A stretch of 64,000 bases of DNA, taken from assembly GCF_947507565.1 (NCBI RefSeq), contig NC_089175.1:5197733-5261732 (forward strand), written 5' to 3'. The translations under genes were made by a program, and so were the position numbers. Below are positions 21,320 through 29,860 of the stretch, piece by piece. The stretch comes from Oscarella lobularis. Lineage: Eukaryota > Porifera > Homoscleromorpha > Homosclerophorida > Oscarellidae. The notes beneath the pieces were generated by a model. The model made no database searches. It was not told where the DNA came from and saw only the letters and a program-made list of their open reading frames with translations. Position 1 is the first letter of the stretch. Each line of letters starts with the position of its first letter.

Positions 21320-21426
21320 TAAGCTTTCGGTAGGCCGGACCACTTTTCGGTAGGCCGGACCACTTTTCTCAAGTAAGAAAAGTGGTCCGGGGGACCACTT
21401 TTCGGGGGACCACTTTTCTGGTGACA
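21320..21426. repeat. Ginger right subterminal array
   Basis: Two direct copies of TCGGTAGGCCGGACCACTTT are followed by inverted AAAAGTGGTCC(GGGG)ACCACTTTT motifs up to the terminus. The same core as the left array, in mirror layout. Confidence 0.8.
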
Positions 21427-21720
21427 GGTCAAACGCCCTCTGGTCTGACGAATTTTCGATCGAGTTGTGGCAGACGAACATTTGTCAGAAGGCGACCAGG
21501 GGAGCGATTTTTGTCGGACTGCGTTCCGACCGTCAAATTTGGGGGTGGGAAGATCATGATTTGGGGAACAATGGCCGCCTCTGGCGTTGGGTCTATCAAA
21601 GTCATCACTGATAGACTCAACGCCGAACGGTACCAAGCCTTCCTGCGCGAATATCTAGAGCCAGATGGCAGAAAACTCATCGGCCAAAGATTTACATTTT
21701 AGCAGGACGGCGCTCCCTGC

Positions 21721-22200
21721 TAGCCTCGCGTTCGCCAGGCCCTTCTCCCTGCTCTCCCGTATGAACACGGGAGGGAGAAGGGCCTGGTATCTGGAAAATC
21801 ACGTGGTGCCCCCTTTTGGGGGTGCGGTCGGTAAGATGTGACGCCTCTCTGATAAGTGCTAATAAAGTTGACCTTTTCAAACGATCCCGCGCGTCTCTAA
21901 CACGTATCGCGTAAAGCATTACGGCTTCTTAGGGAAGTCTTCGGTCTAGCTGTCCTTCGCGAAACGACTGGAGACCGAAGACTTCCGTAATGCTTTACGC
22001 GATACGCTTTCAGCCATGTTAGAGACGCGCGGGATCGTTTGAAAAGGTCGACTTTATTAGCACTTATTAGAGAGGCGTCACATCCTACCGACCGCACCCC
22101 CAAAAGGGGGGCACCACGTGATTTTCCAGATACCAGGCCCTTCTCCCCTCCCGTGTTCATACGGGAGAGCAGGGAGAAGGACCTCGCGAACGCGAGGCTA
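21721..22200. mobile_element. 480-bp Mutator-like palindromic MITE
   Basis: Two arms of about 235 bp are near-perfect inverted repeats, starting TAGCCTCGCGTTCGC and ending in the complement at 22200. GCTCCCTGC flanks both sides (21712-21720 and 22201-22209), a 9-bp target duplication. Long terminal inverted repeats with a 9-bp duplication are the Mutator-superfamily signature. It sits inside the Tc1/mariner transposase reading frame, between DGAPC and HTARS. It has no coding capacity of its own; the ORFs across the arms are hairpin artefacts. Confidence 0.85.
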
Positions 22201-22621
22201 GCTCCCTGCCACACAGCTCGATCAACCGTCGCCATGATCCACAGATCAGCTGTTGATCTCATGCCATGGCCAGCCCAGTAGCCCGACCTCAACCCCATCG
22301 AACATTTGTGGCAGATATTAAAAGCTAAACTAAGTAGCTTTTCACCAAAAAACGTTCGAGAGTTAGAAGAAGCGGTTTATCAGGTTTGGGACAGATATCG
22401 GTAGACGTCACAAAACGGCTTGTTGGCAACATGCCCGAAAGAGTTGCTGCCGTTGTTAAAGCCAAAGGCTGTCACACGCGATATTAATAAACTCTAAAAA
22501 ATAGAACTAACTCGTAGGTTGTTATTATTAGTAGTTTTAGCCCTATAAGCATAGAGCGTTTGGAAGAAAACTACTAAATATCAATTTTATAGAGGGTGGC
22601 CTAATACTTTTGACCGGTACT

Positions 22622-23196
22622 GTATATGTTAGGTTGGGGGTGCCCCTCCGCCTCATTTTGAAAAATAATTAGGCTTTTATGAGTAGCTGTCTAGGAGAAT
22701 ATCGGCCTTACAAGGAACTATGTGATGTCCTAGGATTAGACCAATTTCCTCACAAGTTCGAGTTGAAAGTTACCCTGCCTGCCTCCTAAACGACTCTTTG
22801 GATTTAATTGAAACTTTATTTTAAGTTTGGGGCGCAACTGCCCCTCAATATAAAGAAGTAAAGAAGTTGATATCAATCACGATATATGAGAAAATCGGCC
22901 ATTCTGATTTTCAGTAGACCAAATTACCGACAAGTTGACGTTGAGATTATATTTTCTGTCATTCAAACGACTCTGGATTTAATTGAAACTTAATGTTCAG
23001 TAGACGAAATTCCTACAAGTTTGAGTTGAGAATTTCCCTCCCTACCTCCTAAACGATTATTTGGATTTAATTTTTTAGATTGGGGAGTACCTCCCCGTCA
23101 TTTTAAAAGGTAGCAATTAAGATTGTATCAGTTGCTGTCTAGGAGAAAATCGGGCCTACATGGACCCATGTGTTTTTACATTTACAATAGACCAAA
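22622..23196 (-). repeat. satellite (~190-bp unit), minus orientation
   Basis: About three units read on the minus strand with the usual TTTGGTCTA, CATGGGTCCA, TCAAAATGA and AATTAAATCCAA blocks. The left edge touches the end of the Tc1/mariner element (TA at about 22619-22620). The right edge, TTTGGT at 23191-23196, interrupts a Gypsy gag frame at TA (23197-23198). Confidence 0.85.
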
Positions 23197-23689
23197 TATT
23201 CGGATATAGTTTCCTGAGATCCCTGCTTTATAGTGTTTAGTTTCCTGGTGTAATAGTCAATGGAATCACTGGGTCCGAACTCACGACGCATGAACTCTTC
23301 AAACTGAGCCCAAGTAATCGGGTTATTGGGGTGATTCATATTGAGGATTGGAACTCTGTTCGAGCTCGACGCGACAGAGCAACGACAGCTCGTTGTAGCT
23401 TGCACTTTTCGTCCCAAACTTTCACCTCCGAGACCGTTTGCACATGGAAGAGCCAGCCGTCACCCCAGTACTTCTCAACTGTTAGTGAGTCTCGTTCGTC
23501 GCCTTGTGCTCGTGCGTGATTAGCAGGAGCAGCAGCTTCTGCCGGTTTAGGTGCAGCTGCGGCGTTCGCTTGTTGCGGCGGATTGCGGCGATTCCGGCGC
23601 CTCATCGCTGCGATAACTGCTTCCAGTTTCTCTTTCTCTCTTCTTCTTCTTCTGCTTTTCGTCCCGACTCTCGATCGTAACTGATTCAC
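23197..23689 (-). pseudogene. Gypsy gag 5' half
   Basis: On the minus strand an Arg/Glu-rich head (SRRRRREKEKLEAVIAAM) and an Ala/Pro-rich linker precede DSLTVEKYWGDGWLFHV. After a frame change near 23340 comes the capsid-like ITWAQFEEFMRREFGPSDSI and KLNTIKQGSQETISEY, which stops at the satellite edge. The gag 3' half at 16570 begins with the residues that would continue this sentence (YNSKF). The first ORF uses no ATG, so its start may lie further upstream or be lost. Confidence 0.7.
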
Positions 23690-23699
23690 CTAGAATCGG

Positions 23700-24137
23700 G
23701 TAGCGCTTTTATATCTGACTTCGCGACCATCGATCACGCCGCTCGTCGCGAGAACGCCCCATAACGCCTTCGCTCGCGAACCCCGAAACACGTAACTTTT
23801 CGCGGGGACGCCTCGCGCCAACACGAAGCATTCCCGTGAACGCTTTCTCGGCTTCGCGGGAATATGCAATCGTTCCCAGGAGAGAACAAAGCTCTCCACG
23901 GAAACATTCAAACACCGCGATCAATTTCGAACCTCAAGTCGCAAGGGATAGACATTCTTTGGGCGTCTCGTCTAGTCGCGATCTCCTCGCGCCTTCTCAC
24001 CGCCGTCTTCTCATTCCGATCCACCCCATTCCCAGGGTCAGATCACGTCCAAACCCAAACAAAACAAGTGATAGGACACGTCGAGGACGACGCCTCAACA
24101 ACCATGCAATCCACATCCGCGATTAGGGCCCCGACAT
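23700..24137 (-). repeat. putative Gypsy LTR with TATA box
   Basis: The minus strand sequence directly upstream of the gag head contains TATAAAAGCGC (at 23715-23705), followed within 20 bp by the gag region. A possible LTR start, TGTCGGGGCCCTAATC, lies at 24137. Only one copy is in the window and the 3' LTR is absent, so the boundaries are guesses. Confidence 0.4.
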
Positions 24138-24464
24138 AGGCTACACTAAGTCCCCACCGATACGCCCACCTGTTACGCCCACCGAAACAATCGACGACCT
24201 CAGCCGTTCTCCCGATCGGAAACGGTTCCTCGTATACCACTCGCTACGCGTATATCTACCTCCGCCTCTCGAGCCGACGACCTCTCGCTGCCACTCGCGG
24301 CGACGTGGTGCTGGTTCATTCACCGAGTAATCAACACTCGGGCACAACTTCCGGCTTCCAGGCTGTCGCCGACATAGTCGACCCGCAGCCCCGGTGCAAC
24401 GAGCTGGCCAGACCCGTTTAACAACTAACCAGTCCCCACTCATCCCGGGCCTATCTTGCGCTTC

Positions 24465-24900
24465 CCTATTGCTTGTTGGATGCTTGATGATGCACTGCAT
24501 TGCTGGGTCGACTTCGTCCATTTTGTTCCAAAAGAGTCCCATTTCTTGGCAGCAGGTGCATACGTTCTCCGTTTGCATAATTTGGCAATTTCCACAAGTA
24601 CGCCTATTATTATTATATAGTCTTATTGATTTTTTAGTGTCTAGTATAAATAAAATATCACCATTGAAGTGACCCCAGCCTCTTGACCTCTGAGCTTCAG
24701 TCCCCTTTGCTCGAGTCCGAAGAAGCGTCCTCAGGAGGAGGAGTGACTTCAGGTTCGAAGCGGTAAGGCCTAACAACGTCTGCGTCCTCCGCTTCCCCGG
24801 AATTGGCTGATGATAGGCTACTTTCGGTGTCGTCGAACCACTGCGAAATCCAGTCGTCGCTTTCACGCGAGGAGGCGTCAGGGTCCAAAACATCGTCACT
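24465..24900 (-). pseudogene. P2X7 C-terminal-like zinc domain protein, truncated
   Basis: The minus strand starts with an acidic Ser-rich region (LDPDASSRESDDWISQWFDD) and VRPYRFEPEVTPPPE. After a probable short intron (about 24690-24620) comes RRTCGNCQIMQTENVCTCC, then MGLFWNKMDEVDPAMQCIIK. The Cys spacing and the order 'PYRFEP - zinc domain - C(I/V)xxHP' match the P2X7-receptor C-terminal domain found in many multicopy invertebrate proteins. The domain should continue past the HP; here it runs into unrelated (possibly LTR) sequence near 24460. The long ORF beyond that point is not part of it. Confidence 0.65.
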
Positions 24901-25042
24901 GGCAGCAAGGAATGGATTGGAAACGAAGCACGCTACCCTGTTTTATCCCTGCCATGGTCATGTGAGAGACAGACCCGTATCATGAATTTCAAAGCTGTGA
25001 GAGATATCTTTCTTGGCGTTGGGAGCGACTTTATTTTAAGGA

Positions 25043-25238
25043 ATGATGTACTCACGCTTGAAGCCGCTGATTAAGTGGCCATCCAGGGAGCAGCTGAGGA
25101 AGACCATGCCCGCAGTTTTTCTACCCCATTTTAGAAAATGCGTTTGCATCAAAGATTGCTTTGAGGTTTTTTGTGAACAACCAAGTGACTTGATGGCGAG
25201 GGCGCAGACTTATTCGAATTATAAGAGTCACAACACTA
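25043..25238 (+). pseudogene. ISL2EU-type DDE transposase fragment
   Basis: The frame reads [19 protein letters not shown], then [19 protein letters not shown] (first catalytic Asp, in KDCFE) and [12 protein letters not shown]. This matches the transposase at 34256-35697 (LQKTMPLSVQRH, IIDCFELFIETP, WSQYKHHNKAK). It ends where a foldback element begins. Confidence 0.85.
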
Positions 25239-25239
25239 T

Positions 25240-25880
25240 TAACGTTCTTACGTTTTCTAATATTACGTTTCGCACCGGTTTCGCTGGCGTTGTTTGCTTC
25301 GGCTACGAGAACGAAGCGTTTTAACTCTGTAATCACGTGCGTTCTGTGACGTAACTAGTGCCACACAGCTACCCGGATGCAAAAAATGAATCGGCGTTTA
25401 TGTCGAAGGCGTCACCTGCCGAGAAAGTTTGAGAAAAAATGGTTTAGATCGTAAGGACTGAAACCATTCTGTACTGCCTTTCCGCTTATTTTCTCACCTA
25501 ATTTATCATGTGCAAAGGTCCCACGTCGTGCAATTACAGGTTTACAGACATACGTACGGAAAAGCACGGAAGACAGCATCGAATACATGACGCGCGAAAG
25601 CGCGTTTCAGGCTATATCTCGTTTCCGCTTGTAGTTAGCGAATGCATGTCAGTACTGAACGGTTTCAGTCCTTACGATCTAAATTTCTCTCAAACTTTCT
25701 CGGCAGGTGACGCCTTTGACATAAACGCCGATTCATTTTTTGTATCCGGGCAACTGTGTGGCACCAGGTACGTCACAGAACGCACGTGATTACAGAGTTA
25801 AAACGCCTCGTTCTTGTAGCCGAATCAAACAATGCCAGCGAAACCGGCGCGAAACGATTAGCAAACGTAAGAACTTTAAT
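25240..25880. mobile_element. ~640-bp foldback element inside the ISL2EU fragment
   Basis: Arms of about 230 bp are imperfect inverted copies: left GTTCTTACGTTTTCTAATAT through AGGACTGAAACC (25243-25465), right the complement from about 25660 to 25873. The middle (25466-25655) is single copy. Outer flanks share ACTATTAA/TTAATAGT, so the edges or target duplication lie there. It has no coding capacity. Confidence 0.75.
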
Positions 25881-25957
25881 AGTAGTATAAGTTTAAAAAA
25901 CGCCGGAGTGCCCCTTTAAAAATTGCTGCGATTTCATTATAAATTTGTCGTAATATC

Positions 25958-26669
25958 TCAACAAGTGTTGCTCCGCTGCCGCCTTTTGAAGAACGTGTCG
26001 TAGCTGAGAAACCCCAGAGACTCTCGCGGGCGGCATTTCTTTCCCCCCCTCCCCTCCCCCCCTTGCGCACAACCAGTCTGATGTAGCCTAACGCCCGACT
26101 TGGGCGCCCTGACACTTTCACCGCTGCGAAAGCCGCGAAGGCTTGAACCCATTGCGCAATGGAAGTGATGCGGCACGCACACTCGGAGGACCCGACGCGG
26201 GCGAGGGACTCTCTCTCCCTCGCGCCGCAGCATTTCTGCGTCGTCGGGAAGCAATTCGGAAAGATCGACGAACTCACGCGCCGAGATTTTTGCGACGACT
26301 CCCCCTGGGACCACCCCGAAGGAGTTTCTCTAGAACCGCGGCGCAACAATGCGTGTTTTTTTGCAAGCGGCATTAGCGCCTAAAACCTCGCCGGGTAAGC
26401 GGCTCGAGCAGCACAGCAGGATTTGCCGGCGGAACCTCATGCTCCACTTGAAGAAGGACAGACCGCGGCAGGTTCCCTAGCTGTGGCTGCGGCTGCTGTT
26501 GAGGCAGCTGGTGCAACGGTTGCTGTTGTTGCTGAGGCGGCGGTTGCTGTTGTTGCTGGGGCGGCGGTTGCTGTTCTTGCTGAGGCGGCGGTTGCCAAGG
26601 CGCCCGCGAAACTGGACAGCTGGATGAACGTTCTCGTAACAGGGAGCAACTAAATGAATGGATCTCCAA
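25958..26669 (-). pseudogene. DIRS gag, N-terminal half
   Basis: A Gln/Pro-rich head (PPPQQQQQPPPQQQQQ, coded at 26600-26500) is followed, across frame changes, by KISAREFVDLSELLPDDAEM and TSIAQWVQAFAAFAAVKVSG. Both blocks are typical of DIRS-type gag. It ends at a GA-rich tract (26040-26065) where the next block (LAYMRLLVREAA, seen at 9880) would start. Several frameshifts make it dead. Confidence 0.7.
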
Positions 26670-27600
26670 ATTCCTTGTCGAAGTTCGATCGACAACGGGA
26701 GAGGATTATGCGGCCAGTACACTCCACGGCCTGCTCTGCGCTTTGCAGAGAGTTGTGAGAAATCCGCGCCCCGTTGATTTCTTTAAAGATGACGATTTTG
26801 TCGGTCTGCGGAACGTTTTTGATGTGGGCAAAAGGTGTCATTGACGTGGGGGACTCCCTCGCACTCTTGCGCGATGTTGTTTACCTCAACGGTAGAAACT
26901 TCTGTCTTCGTGGCGGGAACGAGCACGGCAATCTGACGCGATCCGCTCGTTCGCGATCCAGTCAATGCTGCCCAACCTGTTATGCCACTCTCGAGACGCA
27001 GCTTCTTAACGTCTCTGTAGGCTGTGAGGGTAAATATAACCATAGATGTAAGAAAGAGGGATTGGAAACTCCCGGTCACGTGATCGCTTTTGTTGAAGCA
27101 AGGGTTGACTCGGGCTCTTTCTCGTATACTTCGGCTGTTTTCGCCTTTTTTCACCATAAAACAGTTTGCCGGTGACCGCAAACCCTCTCTTCATTCGCCT
27201 TAAATCTACTGTAAGAGAATCGCGGTACAGAGGTAGTCTCCTTATGCGTGTAATTGCCAATAATACGCGACGAAGGACCGCTGACACTAATGTACCTTTT
27301 TCTTCTCCATGGAGCGTTTTCGCGGCTCGAACGCGTTATCCTGACCTTCGTTAGACATCGGGTTTCACCCGAATGCCCTTTGGATTACGATTTGAGATTG
27401 CTCTTGATCAGTTCGCGGCGTAAAAACGGATCATTGCTGGCGGCCTACGATTCATGAATGCATGTGAATGAATTCGATACCCTTGCAAACGAAATTGTCC
27501 GGAGCGTGAAGCTGGCAACAGGAGGAGCGCAGGGAGCAGCTATTCTGACGCCTAGAAAGAGAGCGTCTATTTTTCAGCGATGACATTCTATACGGACGGA
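26670..27600. other. no gene recognised
   Basis: ORFs of 60-130 codons overlap on both strands (26783-27181 minus and 26774-27175 plus are the longest). Neither shows a domain I know. The region may include the DIRS 5' end. Confidence 0.35.
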
Positions 27601-27605
27601 TCGAC

Positions 27606-28167
27606 TTGCCAGAGTTTGGGATGAATTTTTCAGTAAGATTTGCCTCTCACTTGACCGTATTGTTCAGCAGGACGTTATTGAAAAAATGCTCGAGAATATG
27701 GTCATCTTCTTCTACTCTGGAATGTCAAGTGGATTCTCTCAGTGAGGAAGAGGAAGTCATTCGCTATGCATTGGGATATGTTCCATTTTCCCTGAAGAAG
27801 AAATACCAAAAGTCACAGGCAACATTTGCAGCCAATTGCATAGAGTTGCTTGACGCCATGAGTGTTGAAGGACCTGAGTCGTCCTTTCTTGATTATACAA
27901 AGGACTGGGTTCAGAGAACTAATAGAGGCGGTCTTTTCCAGGTAAAGGAGATGTCAACGCGAGATTTGTTGACTTCTGCTTTGCTGTCATCTGCGGATGG
28001 TAAGGGAAGCAAGATGAACGCCATAGTTCACACAGCCTGCGAAGATGCGTTTGTCAGAGGCTGTTGGGCCTCTCTGACAGATAAAGTCGACTTTGAAAAT
28101 TCTCGGCTACTCTTGGAAGACATCATTAATTTGTGGTTAACGATCAGAGGTTATTGTCTTGACAAGC
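27606..28167 (+). pseudogene. P-element companion protein, truncated by Helitron
   Basis: The frame reads EEEEVIRYALGYVPFSLKKK, SSFLDYTKDWVQRTNRGGLF and ending IINLWLTIRGY, the same family as the companion gene at 55806-56815 (VRYAAGYIPFKLLKRY, ASWLEMIDRGALFKLSD, LWVTMRGF). The first part needs a frame change near 27720 to connect to ICLSLDRIVQQDVIEKM. At about 28168 the frame turns without interruption into Helitron sequence, so the ORF here is a fusion of two elements, not one protein. Confidence 0.75.
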
Positions 28168-29860
28168 GCGATCCTTCTCGAAAAGCTGTGTCTAAGTTGC
28201 TAATGAAATCAATTGGTGAACGGGATTATTTGGCTCACGAAACGTGTCATCTTATTATGGGTGACAAACTGGTCACTGCTTCCCGCGAATTTAAGATGTT
28301 GCACTTTGAAAACAAGCGAGAAATTGACCTGGGTGCGCGTTCGTCGAAAGCAAGTGCGACCGTTCCAACAGCTGTCGAAGAATACATGAAGCGAAGCGCA
28401 GAGGCACAAAATTTGTGCCTCATGGATTAGGTTCACTTACAATTCAAAAGGACAGCTGAGGAAAAGAGGCAAATCGTTAGTTGTTCGCGTTGTTCCACGA
28501 ATACCTCGCGATCCGAAGAATGCCGAAAAATGCGAACAATACTGCTACTACCAGCTGACGAAGTGTATACAAGCCATTTTGTCAGCTAAGCGATTTGACA
28601 ACGGCAACCGACGGAGAGGTTCTGTCTGCTACCGACTCTTATAAGCGATTTCTGATTACTGTCGGTAAAAGTTTGCGGAACAAAATTGAAATAACGAACG
28701 ACATCGACGCAGTACTTACAACGCCTTTTGATGAAGCGTCGGAGGAAAGTGACGACGAGGGCAAAAAGAAGAAAGAAAAAAATTCTGCCCTCAACGAAGA
28801 TCTAACCATGGAAAAGTTGAACGCTAATGGAAAAGACTATGCGGACTACAATTGGTCTGCAAGTTCTTCTCTGTTCCCGCCACTTTCAGAAGCACCAAAG
28901 TTCGTCTCTGACAGCCGAAAAGAAGACTCACTGGCTGAAAATACGCAGGCTGCTGAAAAGGGCCTGCCGCCGCAACAAGAGCCGGCGCCGGGGAGAGACG
29001 ACTTTCAACGGCTAAAAGGTGAGCAAAAGTTAGCGTACGACATCGTTCGTACTCACCACCGCTTTTCTCCTCGAAAAGCGGACGACTCATGCAGACCACT
29101 TAGAATGATAGTTTGCGGTTCAGCAGGAACCGGAAAGTCATTCCTTATTAAGTGTCTGTGTGATCTACTTGGCTCTCAGTGTTTGCTTTCTGCTCCGACC
29201 GGAGTAGCAGCTTTTAACATTGGGTGGGCAAACGCTTCACTCACTTTTGCGATTGCCATTGCAAAAGAGCAAATTTGCCGATCTTAGCGGACCGTCTCTG
29301 CAGCAATTGCAAGAGAAATTCAATATGGTTCGCTATCTCATCATTGACGAAATGTCAATGGTTGGACGGCAACAACTTTCACTTATTCACCGACGACTAT
29401 GTCAGGCGTTTCCCGCCCGAGCTCACATGTCGTTCGGTGGAATCTCCGTAATGCTATTTGGGGACATGGGTCAATTACCTCCGATTGGCGAATCACTTCT
29501 GAACAGCGGCACGGCTTGTAAAGGGATCGATACCAATCGAGGCCGACAGTTGTATTTGACATTTGACATCGTCATACAACTTCGACAGATCATGCGCCAG
29601 TCCGGAAACAGCGCTTCGCAAGTAAAGTTTCGCGAAGCGTTGCTTCGACTTCGTAAAGGACAGCAGTCTTACGAAGACTGGCATGATTTGTACATGTCCC
29701 GCAGTTACGCAAAAGGCCAGCAAACGAACAGCGTCGCAAAGCAGTTTGCTGACGCTGTTCGGCTATTTTCACGCCGTGAAGATGTGGCAGAATTTAATCT
29801 AAATTGTCTAAAGCATTCGCCAAATTGTGTGGCGGTTATAAATGCGGATCATAATCGATT
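28168..29860 (+). pseudogene. Helitron Rep end and PIF1 helicase N-terminal part
   Basis: The segment starts at DPSRKAVSKLLMKSIGERDY and follows ETCHLIMGDKLVTASREF (about 93% identical at DNA level to 10085-9891 on the minus strand). After stops around 28440-28560, the helicase frame runs 28595-29287 with Walker A (VCGSAGTGKSFLIK). After one frame change, 29290-29860 has Walker B (LIIDEMSMVGRQQL), FGDMGQLPPI and QLRQIMRQSG. At 29861-29868 (CCGCCACG) it turns in frame into DIRS gag. The remaining helicase motifs are those found at 9510-9050 on the minus strand. Frameshifts and stops make it non-functional. Confidence 0.9.

Larger units (their letters stand above)
17728..21426 (-). mobile_element. 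complete Ginger transposon with TIRs and GGTC target duplication
   Basis: The left end reads TGTCATGAAAAAAGTGGTCC and the right end, on the other strand, TGTCACCAGAAAAGTGGTCC. GGTC flanks both sides (17724-17727 and 21427-21430). A 4-bp duplication and TGT termini are what is known of Ginger elements. Removing the element and one GGTC restores the Tc1 transposase frame through this point, so the insertion is clean. Both subterminal regions carry arrays of AAAAGTGGTCCGGGG in both orientations. The single gene runs on the minus strand. Confidence 0.9.
17650..22618 (+). mobile_element. Tc1/mariner element, 5' truncated and twice interrupted
   Basis: Transposase coding sequence is visible in three blocks. 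17650-17727 reads LLTERKARLSWAVERRHWTE. 21427-21711 reads NALWSDEFSIELWQTN (second DDE region), then GGGKIMIWGTMAASGVGS and FTFQQDGAPC-like sequence with one stop. 22210-22410 reads HTARSTV, then PDLNPIEHLW with the final catalytic region, then ELEEAVYQVWDRY. The right terminus is GGCCTAATACTTTTGACCGG, then TACTG and TA at about 22618. The 3.7-kb insert is the Ginger element and the 480-bp insert is a Mutator-like palindrome. The N-terminal DNA-binding part and left end are missing; Gypsy protease sequence abuts instead. Confidence 0.85.

Noticed and set aside
21692..22298. Minus and + ORFs across 21.7-22.3 kb as genes
   Set aside because: They are read-throughs of the 480-bp palindrome; the real coding sequence is the split Tc1/mariner transposase.
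24141..24908. 255-codon minus-strand ORF as one gene
   Set aside because: Only the middle (zinc domain) is coherent; the start lies in the wrong frame relative to the acidic head and the tail runs through probable LTR sequence.
26423..26669. Ala/Val-rich + ORF and Gln/Pro-rich minus ORF as two genes
   Set aside because: They are the two strands of one CAG/CTG-like repeat; only the minus frame fits the DIRS gag head.
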